Shown here piece after piece: positions 17,068-26,879 of a stretch of 62,523 nt of DNA; within the stretch, counting starts at the first letter, position 1, and every line of letters starts with the position of its first letter. The translations under genes were made by a program, and so were the position numbers. Location of the stretch: positions 31,371-93,893 of the forward strand of contig JAPPMB010000171.1 of the NCBI GenBank assembly GCA_028819255.1, written 5' to 3'. The notes beneath the pieces are model-generated. The model did no database searches and was not told the origin of the DNA. It saw nothing but the letters and a program-made list of their open reading frames with translations. Source of the stretch: Bryobacterales bacterium. Its GTDB lineage: Bacteria; Acidobacteriota; Terriglobia; Bryobacterales; UBA6623.

Positions 17068-19557
17068 TCAGTCCACGTACATCAGCTCGCTGGACGCCAG
17101 CAGGGCGTGACAGAAATCGGTAAGGGCACGCATGGAGAACTGTGACGGACTGGCGGCCTCAGCGCCCAGATCCAGCTCGTACTGCTGCGCCTGGCCATGC
17201 AGGAACGCCACCGCGCGTTCTCTCTCCGCCGACCGGGGCGGTCGTCCCAAAGCCAGGCGGTACGCCGTTGTGACCCTCTCGGCCGGCTGGCGGCCGGACT
17301 CCACGAGAACGCGCTCCGCAAAGAGGCGGCTCTGCTCGAGCATGAACTTGTCGTTCATCAGTGAGAGGGCCTGCAGGGGACCGCTGCTCGCATCGCGCCT
17401 GGTGCAGCTGCCGATCGCAGATGGGGTGCCGAACGTCTGCAGGAACGGAAACAGGTTTGCCCGCTTGGTGAAGATGTAGATGCTGCGGCGCCATGTGGAG
17501 GGGCCGTCCTGCACGTCTTCGGGCCACCGGTCATAGTTCTCGGTCGCGCGGTAGATCGCCTCGGGTGCCATGCTGGGCTTGACGGCGGGCCCATGAAGCT
17601 TCCTGTTGAGCGAGCCGCTGACACTAAGGATCGTGTCGCGCAGGGCCTCGGCCTCCAGGCGCATGGGATCCCGCCGCCACCAGAGTAAGTTGCCGGGATC
17701 GGCCACCGCGCTGCTCTCGTTCCGGCGGCTGGACTGGCGGTAGGTCCGGCTTGTGACGATCAGCCGGTGTACGGGCTTGAGTCTCCAGCCGTGCCGCACC
17801 AGCTCTCCGGCGAGATGCTCGACCAGCCCGGGGAGGGCGGGAGCCGCGCCGCGCACTCCGAAGTCGCCTGGTGTCTCGGTCAGGCCCCGGCCGAAATGCC
17901 TTTGCCACAGCCGACTGGCAAGGACGCGGGCGGCAAGCGCGCCGGCTCCGCACTCGGTGTCCGTGATCCACTCGGCCAGATCCGCCCTCGTGGCGAGTGG
18001 CCGCTTGGCCCAGTCAGGGCATGAGAGTGCCCTGAGAAGCCCTCGCGAGACCCGCTCGCCCCGGTCCTCCGGGTTGCCACGCCCCAACACCCAAGTCGGC
18101 TTCGGCTCCCCTTCGCGAATGCCGAGCGCCCGCGGAATGTCTCGAGGCTTGGTGGCTGCCACCTGCCTCTCGGCCTCGGCGAGCGCGTCCCAGCGGGCAA
18201 TCGCGGCGGCATCAAGGCGGTCGCGAAGCTGCTCGTCAGTCACAGTCAGCGTATCCGCGAATCGGGTCCGCAGAGCGGCCTGCGCAGCGTTGACTTCGTC
18301 GACCGGTGCCGCCAAGAGCCTCTTCTGCTCCTCAGAGAGGTCCAGGGCCTCGATCCGTTCCCGACGGATCGCCTCGTGCCTGGACTCGACCCAGGTTTCG
18401 AGCGCCTCCCGGACGGGCCTGTGGCGCTCATTGAAGTCCCCAAGCTCCCGCTCGTGCCGGCCCCCCTCCTCCGGATCCCACGGATGCCCGTGCCGCTCGG
18501 TCGACCCGAAGAACGCGGACAGTTGGTAGTACTCGCGCGTCGTCACCGGATCCGACTTGTGGTCGTGGCACCTGGCACATCCGAGTGTGAGCCCGAGAAA
18601 GGCCTGCCCGGTTGTTGCGATGATGTCGTCCAACTCGTCGAGCCGGTCCTTCTCGCGGAAGTTCACGAAGTCCGGCCTGACATCCGGCCCTGCAGCGAGG
18701 AACCCTGTGGCAGCCAATGCCTCCGGATCGCCCGGGCGGAGGATGTCCCCGGCCAGCTGCCAAGCGACAAACCGGTCGTACGGCAGGTCCCGGTTGAACG
18801 CTTCGATGACGAAGTCGCGGTACCGGTAGGCATTGGGCCGGGGCCGGTCCTCCTCGTAGCCTGCGCTGTCGGCATACCGCGCGACGTCCAGCCAGAACCG
18901 GGCCGACCGCTCGCCAAAGTGGGGACTCTCCAGAAGGTGGTCCACAAGGCTCCCGTATGCTTCATCGGTCGCGTTGCGAGCAAAGCTCTCGACCGCCTCG
19001 GCGGTGGGGGGCAGACCGGTCAGGTCCAGATACAGCCGCCGCACCAGAGCAGCCGGCTCCGCGGTCGGATTCGGCCGAAGTCCTTGCTCCTGAAGCCGTG
19101 CGGCAACATACCGGTCGATCGGATTGGACGGGGATCCGGTGCTGGGCGGCGGCGCGTCTGCGAGGATGCGAAACGCCCAGTGACCTTTCTCAGGGCCGGA
19201 CTGCGTGTCCGAGTCCCAGGCAGCTCCGGAAGCGATCCAGGCCCGAATCGATTCGATCTCGCCGGCGTCCAGCGGAGGGCCGCCCGGGGGCATCTCATGG
19301 GCGGCGGCGCGTAGGTAGACGCGGCTCGCTTCGGGGTCGCCCGGAACGATTCCGGGCAGGCCCGAGTCGCCTCCCCGCATGGCGGGTCCGCGCTGGTCCA
19401 GCCGCAGGCCGGAAACGCGCGCCCTTTCCCCGTGGCAGACCTCGCAACGCTCTGCAAGAAGCCGCCTCCCGTCGGCAGCCGGCTGCGCACAGAGCGCAGC
19501 GGACTGGGATGCGGCGGAAAGCCCCAAGAGGGCGGTGAAGCAGAAATGCCTCTTCAT
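17068..19557 (-). CDS. PSD1 protein (PSCyt1, DUF1549, DUF1553), copy A
   Basis: I start it at the ATG at 19557 (MKRHFCFTALLGLSAASQSA, a signal peptide), giving 829 residues; the open frame runs 72 residues further upstream without support. A planctomycete cytochrome module has one CxxCH heme site (C38-E-V-C41-H42). DUF1549 follows, with NPIDRYVAARLQEQGL, FWLDVARYADSAGYEEDRP and a second CxxCH-like CARCHDHKSDPV. DUF1553 is C-terminal, with AEWITDTECG...ARVLASRLWQRHFG and LMNDKFMLEQSRLFAER. It should be a periplasmic or outer-membrane c-type cytochrome of unknown substrate. Confidence 0.92.
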   Translation of the reverse strand: MKRHFCFTALLGLSAASQSAALCAQPAADGRRLLAERCEVCHGERARVSGLRLDQRGPAMRGGDSGLPGIVPGDPEASRVYLRAAAHEMPPGGPPLDAGEIESIRAWIASGAAWDSDTQSGPEKGHWAFRILADAPPPSTGSPSNPIDRYVAARLQEQGLRPNPTAEPAALVRRLYLDLTGLPPTAEAVESFARNATDEAYGSLVDHLLESPHFGERSARFWLDVARYADSAGYEEDRPRPNAYRYRDFVIEAFNRDLPYDRFVAWQLAGDILRPGDPEALAATGFLAAGPDVRPDFVNFREKDRLDELDDIIATTGQAFLGLTLGCARCHDHKSDPVTTREYYQLSAFFGSTERHGHPWDPEEGGRHERELGDFNERHRPVREALETWVESRHEAIRRERIEALDLSEEQKRLLAAPVDEVNAAQAALRTRFADTLTVTDEQLRDRLDAAAIARWDALAEAERQVAATKPRDIPRALGIREGEPKPTWVLGRGNPEDRGERVSRGLLRALSCPDWAKRPLATRADLAEWITDTECGAGALAARVLASRLWQRHFGRGLTETPGDFGVRGAAPALPGLVEHLAGELVRHGWRLKPVHRLIVTSRTYRQSSRRNESSAVADPGNLLWWRRDPMRLEAEALRDTILSVSGSLNRKLHGPAVKPSMAPEAIYRATENYDRWPEDVQDGPSTWRRSIYIFTKRANLFPFLQTFGTPSAIGSCTRRDASSGPLQALSLMNDKFMLEQSRLFAERVLVESGRQPAERVTTAYRLALGRPPRSAERERAVAFLHGQAQQYELDLGAEAASPSQFSMRALTDFCHALLASSELMYVD

Positions 19558-19725
19558 GGCTCGCGCCAACACCGCCTTGCCGCTCCGAATTCTTGAGTAT
19601 ACCCCTGCATCGCGCGCCATGCCGCGCTCCGCCGCGGCATGGCTGCGAAGAGCAGGCAGCTGGTGCCAACGATGAGCTCTGTCACTCTGATGTCCTGCGG
19701 TGTGCGGTAGGGATCCTGCCGGAGA

Positions 19726-19731
19726 TATAAT
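19726..19731 (+). promoter_or_regulatory. Consensus -10 hexamer between divergent genes
   Basis: TATAAT lies in the 269-bp gap between the divergent PSD1 (19557) and enolase-superfamily (19827) genes, about 95 bp before the latter. No good -35 is visible at 17 bp. The short AT-rich patch around 19722-19746 also reads TATATTAT on the other strand, so it may serve both genes. Confidence 0.35.
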
Positions 19732-19826
19732 ATATTCCAAGTATTTTACCTCCTCCCAACGGTCCCGTTCCAATGCACGTGGAGCCTAGGAGGCGCGGCA
19801 AGTGGCGCCCTTTCCCCAGACACCTC

Positions 19827-21038
19827 ATGCGCATAGAGAGAGTTGACTGCGATGTGCTGCTGGCGCCGCACTGCGACATCGATTCCTGCGACACATCGCA
19901 GGACAACGCCGTTGTCCGAGTGTGGGGAGAAGACGGGCATGTCGGCATTGGGGAGGTCGAGTCGAACCCGTGGGTGATTCGGTCGCTGATCGACTCGCCC
20001 AGCTCGAACGCCTATAGCCGCAGCCTCGGCGAGCTGCTGGTCGGCGAGGACGCGGCGGACCCGCGGCGAGTGTGGGACAACCTGTATCGGCGGTCCATTC
20101 TTGTCGGTCGGCGCGGAGCCGGCATCTGCGCAATTGGGGCGCTCGACATGGCCGTGTGGGATCTGTGCGGCAAGGCCTCGGCAGCTCCCGTCTGGAAGCT
20201 CCTCGACGGCGGCGCAGCCCAGGACTCAGTCGTGCCGTACGCCAGCCTCCTGCCCGCGGGACGCAACCTCGCTGAGTACCGCGCGGACCTGCTGGCCAAG
20301 GTCGAATGGGCCCTCCGCAGCGGCTTCAGGGCCGCGAAGCTGGAGATCCTGATCCGCGGCCCCTTCGCCCAGTACGGCATGCACGAGAGCAACGACGCGA
20401 TCGTGGAGATTGTGGGCACCGCTCGCGCAATCGTCGGTCCGGCGTTCGACCTGATGGTGGACGTGGGCTACTGCTGGGAAGACTGGAGGGAGGCGGCCGC
20501 CGTGCTGGAACGGTGCGAGCGCTATGAACCGTACTTCATCGAGACACCCCTGCAACCTGACGATCTGGGCGCGTATGCGAGGCTGGCAGGCATGACGGAG
20601 ATTCCCGTCGCAGCCGGAGAGCTGCTGCAGACCCGGTTCGAGTTCGAGGACCTGATGGACCGCGGGCATGTGGATATCGTTCAGCCGGACATTGGGCGGG
20701 TGGGCGGCATCACCGAGGCGTTCCGCGTCTCCCGTCTGGCCGAAGAGCGGGGCAAGCGCGTCGTTCCCCATTGCTGGCGGAGCGCGATCGGCATCGCTGC
20801 CTCTGCCCAGATCGCAGCGGTTTCCGCGAACTGCCCGTACATCGAGTACCTGCCCGCCGGAGTTGCGGAATCAGCCCTGAGGCGGGAGCTCGTTGCCAAC
20901 GAGCCGGCGCTGGAGCGAGGTGTGATGGCAATTCCCGAAGCGCCCGGACTGGGAGTGACACTCAACGCCCGTGCCTTTGAGAGATTCAAGGCGGCCGCGC
21001 TGAGAACCGAAACCGCCAGCAATCTTGCGCCCGGGTAG
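19827..21038 (+). CDS. Mandelate racemase / muconate lactonizing enzyme family (acid-sugar dehydratase-like)
   Basis: I start it at the ATG at 19827 (MRIERVDCDV), giving 403 residues; the frame extends 18 residues upstream without a better ribosome site. Enolase-superfamily features are an N-terminal capping domain and the barrel strand RAAKLEIL. Metal ligands appear as Asp in MVDVGYCW, Glu in FIETPLQPDD and Glu in VAAGELLQT. DIVQPDIGRVGG and the general-base His in VVPHCW follow. Such enzymes abstract a proton alpha to a carboxylate, often dehydrating sugar acids. The neighbouring MFS and GntR/FCD genes fit acid-sugar catabolism. The substrate is not predictable. Confidence 0.88.
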   Translation: MRIERVDCDVLLAPHCDIDSCDTSQDNAVVRVWGEDGHVGIGEVESNPWVIRSLIDSPSSNAYSRSLGELLVGEDAADPRRVWDNLYRRSILVGRRGAGICAIGALDMAVWDLCGKASAAPVWKLLDGGAAQDSVVPYASLLPAGRNLAEYRADLLAKVEWALRSGFRAAKLEILIRGPFAQYGMHESNDAIVEIVGTARAIVGPAFDLMVDVGYCWEDWREAAAVLERCERYEPYFIETPLQPDDLGAYARLAGMTEIPVAAGELLQTRFEFEDLMDRGHVDIVQPDIGRVGGITEAFRVSRLAEERGKRVVPHCWRSAIGIAASAQIAAVSANCPYIEYLPAGVAESALRRELVANEPALERGVMAIPEAPGLGVTLNARAFERFKAAALRTETASNLAPG

Positions 21039-21108
21039 TAAGCAGTGCGAGGTTACGGCGACGCCGCCGCCCCAACCCGCCGGCTGATCCTTCGTGCCCG
21101 GCCAGCCG

Positions 21109-22818
21109 CTATTCCTGGCCTGAACCGGCAACAGGCTGGGCCAAACTGTGGCTGGTCGCGGCGAACGAGTCCGACAGACCCTCGGCGCGCCGGAACGCGA
21201 CTCTTGCCTCTTCCGGGCGGCCCAGCCTGCGCAGCACGGTCCCGAGCATGTACTGCAGGCGTCCCCTCTCGTCCGGGTACCCGTGGCGCTCGGCAGCCCT
21301 GAGAAACACCAGCGCCTTCTCGTGCTCGCCAGTCTGGGAATACGCTGTGCCCAGCAGGAATCTGGCACCGGCATCACCCGACTCGAGCTCTAGAACCTTC
21401 TCCAGCGCCGGTACGGCGGCAGGGTAGTCGCGTTCCTGCATGCAGACCTCGGCGTAGGTGCGCAAAGCGAGGACTCGGCTGGGGTCCAGCCCAATGGCCT
21501 TCTGAGCCGACTCACGAGCGTCATCCCAGTTGCCAGCCATGGCCTCGGCAGCCGCCAATCCGGCCCAGAGCGCAGGATCTCCCGGAGTCGAGTCAACGGC
21601 GCTCCGGTACTCCTCCGCCGCCCCCGCGCCGTCTGCCGCCAGGCGCAGCAGGATCTCCCCCCGCACTGCATGGCGAATAGGATCGGCTGAGCGGTTCCGG
21701 CCAAGGGCCTCAGCCTCGTCCTCAGCGAGCCGCGCATAGGAGAGCGCCAGCCAGTAGTCGGCCTCGCCCCGGTGGCGTGTCTCGGATCGCACGCGCTCCA
21801 GCGAAATGACCGCCTTCTCGAATTGCTGGAGACGTGCCAGCGCAACGCCGAGCTGGAAGAGCCGGTCCGGGTCCTCTTCGGAAGGGGACACCGCAGCCGC
21901 GACAGCTTCCCACTGCTGGGACCCAAACATCGTTTGGATGTCCGAGAATGTGGCGGGCTCCGGATCGCTCAGCCGCTCAGCCGCATGGCGAAGACGGTCT
22001 GGCAGCGGCACGCCGTCCGGCCACTCTGCCAGCGCAGTCCGCGTGCGGCGCGGGGATCGCCGCTCCAGTTCCTGGAGCCTGGCTTCGGCCTCCTGCCAGT
22101 CGCCCTCATGGGCCGACAGGTAGACCTCCGCCGCAATCACCCCCAAGTCGCGTCGGTTCCTAGCGCGGGCCCGCTGCAGCCAATGCCGCGCGGCCTCGAA
22201 ACGCTGCTGGCGGATCTCGGCGTGAGCCAACTCGCTCTCGATTCCTTCCAGCTCCGGCGCGAGGGCATAGGCCCTGAGCAGACTGTCGCGCTGCCTGCGG
22301 TAGTTCCCGTTCCGTGTGGCCTGCGCCTGCAGGCGGTAAGAACGCGCCAGACCCACCTTACTGAGGCGCAGTGCGTGGGCTGCGGCCCTGAATCGAGTCA
22401 GGTAGAGACGGATCAGCGCCGCGCGCCATTGCGGCGAGGGATCGCGTCGCCGGGCTGCCTGCAGGACTCCCAAGGCCTGGTCCATCCTCCCAGAGGCCGC
22501 GTGCGCCTCAGCTGAATAGCCTAGGGCCGTTGCATCCGAAGGCCGTACCCGGCTGGCCGTTTCCAGGAAGGACAGGGCCTTGCCGGGCTGTCCGGTCCGC
22601 AGGTAGTCGATGCCAAGCAGGAGGTTTGCATAGTAGTCGAGGGGCTGGAGACGGTGGGCGCGCTCAAGCGGTGCGATGGCCTGCGAATAGAGCCGCTGCT
22701 GGTGAAGCGCCAGGCCCTGGCGCAACAGGCCGTCAAATGTGTCCCCAATCGCAGGAGCCGGAACGAGAAGACACAGCAGGGCGATAAGCGTGGCAGGAAT
22801 CGACCGCGCGACCGGCAA
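21109..22818 (-). CDS. Secreted tetratricopeptide-repeat protein A
   Basis: A 569-residue protein with an N-terminal signal peptide (IPATLIALLCLLVPAPAIGD). It has around ten TPR-like helical hairpins, for example ALHQQRLYSQAIAPLERAHR and AVPALEKVLELESGDAGARF, so it is a protein-interaction scaffold in the periplasm. The only start in frame is TTG at 22818, with a weak ribosome site, so the exact N-terminus is uncertain. It follows the TonB receptor by 37 bp and probably belongs to its transcript. Confidence 0.8.
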   Translation of the reverse strand: MPVARSIPATLIALLCLLVPAPAIGDTFDGLLRQGLALHQQRLYSQAIAPLERAHRLQPLDYYANLLLGIDYLRTGQPGKALSFLETASRVRPSDATALGYSAEAHAASGRMDQALGVLQAARRRDPSPQWRAALIRLYLTRFRAAAHALRLSKVGLARSYRLQAQATRNGNYRRQRDSLLRAYALAPELEGIESELAHAEIRQQRFEAARHWLQRARARNRRDLGVIAAEVYLSAHEGDWQEAEARLQELERRSPRRTRTALAEWPDGVPLPDRLRHAAERLSDPEPATFSDIQTMFGSQQWEAVAAAVSPSEEDPDRLFQLGVALARLQQFEKAVISLERVRSETRHRGEADYWLALSYARLAEDEAEALGRNRSADPIRHAVRGEILLRLAADGAGAAEEYRSAVDSTPGDPALWAGLAAAEAMAGNWDDARESAQKAIGLDPSRVLALRTYAEVCMQERDYPAAVPALEKVLELESGDAGARFLLGTAYSQTGEHEKALVFLRAAERHGYPDERGRLQYMLGTVLRRLGRPEEARVAFRRAEGLSDSFAATSHSLAQPVAGSGQE

Positions 22819-22855
22819 CGGGACCCAATTGTAGGGGAAGCGTTTCCCAGGGATG

Positions 22856-25800
22856 CTAGAAGAACAGACGCAGACCGACTTGCATGATCCGATTGCCGTG
22901 CTTGCCGTTCACGCCGCCGAACACGGGCGAGTCCGGATCGGTGACCAGATTGCCGTAGTTCGCGTGGTTGAAGAAGTTGAGCGCCTCAACGCGCAGGTTG
23001 AGGTAGACATCCTCGGTCACGTGGAAGTCCTTCATGATCGTGGCGTCGGTCTCAAACCGGCCAGGGTTGCGCACGTCCGGATAGATGTATGGCAGGTTTC
23101 CGAACGTGTAGTCTTCCGTTCGGACGTATGCGCTCCGGTCGAAGGCTCCCTGCGGACCGCCCTCCGTGAAGGCTCCCTGCACGACAAGCGCGCTCGCATC
23201 GTTGCGGCTCGAATTCTTGTAGTCCCCGTTGGCAGACCACCGCACAGCCGCATTGGGCGCGGCCACCGCTCCGCTTACGGTCGGAACGCGAAGGGGCGTG
23301 CCCTGCGGCCAGAATGTCGACACGCCCGCCGCTGCCCAGCCGCCGATGATCGCGTCGAGAAGCTTGGCGCCGGGCGTAGTCGGCGAAGCGAGGAATCGCC
23401 GTCCCCGGCCAAAGGGGAGTTCGTAGATGTAGTTGAACAGGAACGTGTGCGGGCTCTCGTGGAGCGCTGGGCCATACAGCTCATCAAGGTCCTGCGGGTT
23501 GTGGAGGCTGCGGCCGAAGAAGTTCCGCATTCGGCGCATGTCCCTAGTGCCGCCGTTGGTCATGGTGCGGCGGAACGCGTATGAAGCGTCCAGCATCAGC
23601 CCTTCAAACTGCCGGGTCTGCAGCTTGAAGTTGAGGAAGGTCGAGTTGATCCGGCCGCTAGTCAGGTAGGCCGGCCCCGCGGAGGTAAAGTGCGGCATTG
23701 GCGCTAGGAGCCGGTGCAGTGGGACGGTCTCCTGCAGGTTGAAGTTCTTCGATTTCCCGAAGAACGGATTCGGAACCGGCTGGAGCAGGTCGGCCCCCAG
23801 CGAGTAGTACTGGGGATCGATGTTCGTGTACTGGTAGAAGGCGCCACCGCCTGGAGCCACGGGGATCAGGGTGCTGTTGCTGCGGATGCCGTTGTACTCG
23901 ACCGAGGCCACCCAGGCACTGCCGAGCTCGCGCTGCAGCGACAGGCTCCAGACCGTCTCAAACGGGCTGCCGAGCGGGCTGGGAATGCCGGTGCAGATGC
24001 CGAAGGTCACGGAAATGCAGGAGCCCAGCGTCTCGTTCAGGTACTCGTCGTTGTTGGCCGCTGGGGGGAACCAGCCCAGATGGCCGCCTCCCGGAGCAGC
24101 CGGAAACGTGCCCAGACCGTGTTCGAGCCCAATCTCGCTCACCCAGCGCCTCCCGTCCAGCGTTGGCACCTGGTCGAATCCGGTGCTGTTGTAGAAGTAG
24201 CTGCCGAGGCCCTCGCTGTTGAGGCCGTTGAATCCCTGGTACACGACTCCGAAGCCAGCGTGCAAGACGGTCTTGGGGTTAAGCGCGTAGGAGACACCGA
24301 TGCGGGGCGTGAAGTTCGCCCATTCGGTGTCGTAGAGCGATTCGCGTGGGTACTCGGAGGTACCCATCAGGCCCATCCTGCCGTTCACGCCTGTTGTCAG
24401 CCAGGTCGGGTCAGGATAGTTCGCCACTGCTGGCACGGCCGCCCGGACCTGATCCCAGTTCCAGTCCGACCTGGCCGAGACTACGTTTCTCGCCTCTAGG
24501 TCCAGGAACGTGCCCGAACCCGTGTAGCGGGGCGTGCGGCCGGTCTCATAGTCCCAGCGCATGCCAAGTTGCAGGGTCAGGTCGTTCGAAACCTTCCAAT
24601 CATCCATTACGTAAACACCGTGGGCCTGGGTGATGGGGGTGATGTTCCAGATGCCCCAGCTGTTCGCCCTCGTCGATCCCAGCATGAGCTCGGCAAGTGA
24701 GTGCCCGCTCAGTCCGTCGGGGTTGTCCCAGAACTCGTTAGAGCCCCCGCCAGGCCGCAGGCCGGTCATGCCCGAGAGATTGCTGCCTTCGTCCACACTC
24801 ATCGACCAGAAGTATTGGTATCCCAACTTCAGCGTGTGCCGCCCCACGATCTTGCTCAGCGACAGGGCCCCGTTCAGATTCTGGCTGGTGATCTTGAACT
24901 GTGTTCCTCCGCCGACCCCTGTGTATCCCGGCGTGCCACCTCCGGTGCTCGGAGCGATCTCCGTGCTGCGACGGTCCCCCGGGCTGAATATGAACGGGTC
25001 GAATCCCCACTGGTCGGTGTTGATCCCGGTGCCGTAGTCCATGCCGGAGAAGTTCAGCAGCTTGGAGACGCTCGCGCCTCCGGTGAACTGGAAGATCGTC
25101 GTCGGCGAGACGGTCCACGTGTAGTTCGCACTGGCCTGCCAGTTGTCGTCGTCGGTGGAGCCGTGGGACTGGGTCGGAAAGAGCGGAGTGTTCTCGTTGA
25201 TACCCAGGTAACGGGAATAGCGGCCATAGACCCGGTGGTAGGACGTGATGTTCTGGTCGATTCGCAGATTCACGCGCTCGATCGGTCGCTCCTGCCCGTA
25301 CACACCCTCGTAGTTGTTTCTGTGGCTCGTGTTGGCGTCGGGCGAACGGTTCGGATCCGGCCAGAGCGATCTGGCAATGTTCCGTCCGACACCTACCTGC
25401 TGCGACTGGGGTATCACTGCATTTGCAAACTGCGGACGGACCCAGCCGCCGTCCGCGGTCTCGTAGCCGTTGAACGGATCAAAGATCCTCGAGAAGACCG
25501 GCCTCCCCTCCTGGAGATTGATGATGCTCTGCGAGAAGTCCCCCTGACGCTCCATCGGCGTCGGCACGGAAGCCCGCTGGGCGGCGCCGCTGCGGAAGCG
25601 CTGGTCCTCCCAGCCAACGAAGAAGAAAGTCTTGTTCCTGCCGTCGTAGACCTTGGGCACGACCACCGGACCACCGACCGACAAGCCGAAGTTGTGCTGG
25701 CGGAAGGGCTGCCGTTCCTGCCCCAGGGCGTTGGCCATGAACCCATTGGAATTGAGTTTCTCGTTTCGGTGGTAGTAGAACAGCCGTCCGTGCAGGTCAT

Positions 25801-26611
25801 TGGTGCCGCTCTGCGACGAGATCGTGATCACCCCGCCCGAGTAGCGTCCGACATCGGCCGTCAGCACGCCGGTCTGCACGCGGAACTCTTCCACCGAGTC
25901 CGGCGAGGGGATCGCCCGATTGACGACATTGACTTCCGCGTCCTGCACCATGGCACCGTCGACGCTGATGGCCGTGGCGTTGACCTGCCCGCCAGCCAAG
26001 GAATACCCGACGCCGTTGACGGCAATCGCCACGTCCCAGCCCTCGCCAAGCAGCTGCGCGTCCTGGCCTTGGACCGAAGGGTTGAGTTGGGCGATCGCTG
26101 CCAGGGTGTCGCGCTGAAGCTGGGGAATATTGGTGATCATGTCGTTGCTGATCACATGGGCGTGGCTGGCGTCGTCCAGCGTGAGCAGCTGGGCCGAGGC
26201 GACGACCTCTACGGTCTCTGTAATGGCGCCCACGCTCAGGCCGAAGTTCAGCGACTGCCGGTCGCCGAGCCGCAGCGCGACGCCGGTCTGCCGCACCGTC
26301 TCGAAGCCTTCGCTGGAGGCCGTCACGTCGTAAGGTCCCGGGAGAACCTGCGGAATCACATAGACGCCGGCCTCGTTGGTTTCGGAGGCGTACGTCACGC
26401 CCGTGTCGGCATTGCGGGCCTCGACACTTGCCCCGGGGATCGATGCACCCGTGCTGTCGGACACGATCCCGGTGATCTGGGCATGCGTCGTCGTCTGGCC
26501 CGCTGCCGGGGCCGACAGAAGGGCCGTCACTGCGGCAAGGCAGCAGCCAAGCGCGATGGCGGGGTGAGACGCGAACTGGCCGGTGATCCGTAGGACACCC
26601 TTGAACGACAT
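22856..26611 (-). CDS. Oar-like TonB-dependent receptor with carboxypeptidase-regulatory domain
   Basis: I start it at the ATG at 26611 (MSFKGVLRITG), 9 nt below a strong AAGGAGG, giving 1,251 residues; the open frame continues about 300 residues upstream without support. A signal peptide (to about residue 38) precedes a carboxypeptidase-regulatory-like beta domain (QITGIVSDSTGASIPGASVE). Next come a TonB plug domain and a long outer-membrane beta-barrel ending in QVGLRLFF, the usual C-terminal Phe. Acidobacteriota carry many such receptors for large ligands. Its place beside an enolase-family enzyme and MFS carrier suggests uptake of a carbohydrate or its fragments. Confidence 0.9.
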   Translation of the reverse strand: MSFKGVLRITGQFASHPAIALGCCLAAVTALLSAPAAGQTTTHAQITGIVSDSTGASIPGASVEARNADTGVTYASETNEAGVYVIPQVLPGPYDVTASSEGFETVRQTGVALRLGDRQSLNFGLSVGAITETVEVVASAQLLTLDDASHAHVISNDMITNIPQLQRDTLAAIAQLNPSVQGQDAQLLGEGWDVAIAVNGVGYSLAGGQVNATAISVDGAMVQDAEVNVVNRAIPSPDSVEEFRVQTGVLTADVGRYSGGVITISSQSGTNDLHGRLFYYHRNEKLNSNGFMANALGQERQPFRQHNFGLSVGGPVVVPKVYDGRNKTFFFVGWEDQRFRSGAAQRASVPTPMERQGDFSQSIINLQEGRPVFSRIFDPFNGYETADGGWVRPQFANAVIPQSQQVGVGRNIARSLWPDPNRSPDANTSHRNNYEGVYGQERPIERVNLRIDQNITSYHRVYGRYSRYLGINENTPLFPTQSHGSTDDDNWQASANYTWTVSPTTIFQFTGGASVSKLLNFSGMDYGTGINTDQWGFDPFIFSPGDRRSTEIAPSTGGGTPGYTGVGGGTQFKITSQNLNGALSLSKIVGRHTLKLGYQYFWSMSVDEGSNLSGMTGLRPGGGSNEFWDNPDGLSGHSLAELMLGSTRANSWGIWNITPITQAHGVYVMDDWKVSNDLTLQLGMRWDYETGRTPRYTGSGTFLDLEARNVVSARSDWNWDQVRAAVPAVANYPDPTWLTTGVNGRMGLMGTSEYPRESLYDTEWANFTPRIGVSYALNPKTVLHAGFGVVYQGFNGLNSEGLGSYFYNSTGFDQVPTLDGRRWVSEIGLEHGLGTFPAAPGGGHLGWFPPAANNDEYLNETLGSCISVTFGICTGIPSPLGSPFETVWSLSLQRELGSAWVASVEYNGIRSNSTLIPVAPGGGAFYQYTNIDPQYYSLGADLLQPVPNPFFGKSKNFNLQETVPLHRLLAPMPHFTSAGPAYLTSGRINSTFLNFKLQTRQFEGLMLDASYAFRRTMTNGGTRDMRRMRNFFGRSLHNPQDLDELYGPALHESPHTFLFNYIYELPFGRGRRFLASPTTPGAKLLDAIIGGWAAAGVSTFWPQGTPLRVPTVSGAVAAPNAAVRWSANGDYKNSSRNDASALVVQGAFTEGGPQGAFDRSAYVRTEDYTFGNLPYIYPDVRNPGRFETDATIMKDFHVTEDVYLNLRVEALNFFNHANYGNLVTDPDSPVFGGVNGKHGNRIMQVGLRLFF

Positions 26612-26639
26612 GGCCTGTACCTCCTTGCGACTGGTGCAA

Positions 26640-26668
26640 TGGTACTTGCAGCCAGCCGCGCATGTCAA
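26640..26668 (-). promoter_or_regulatory. Possible promoter of the TonB receptor gene
   Basis: A perfect minus-strand TTGACA (26668-26663) lies 52 bp above the receptor start. The hexamer 17 bp on (GTACCA, 26645-26640) is a poor -10, so only the -35 is convincing. Confidence 0.3.
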
Positions 26669-26879
26669 CGAGCATGTCACGGGTATATCCTGCTTGCGGC
26701 CTCCGGCGCTTGAGCCATCCATCGGATCTGAGCGGGCGTCTCCGGCTTGCCAGCGACAACTGTCGAAGCGCCGGGGAGGGGGCGTCGGTCCGGGACTCCG
26801 CTCTCGGGTATATTTCAGCCGCCCAGCTGTTCCGAACGGCGTGATAGTGTGTAGCCGGGCCTGCTTGGGAGGCCGTCCG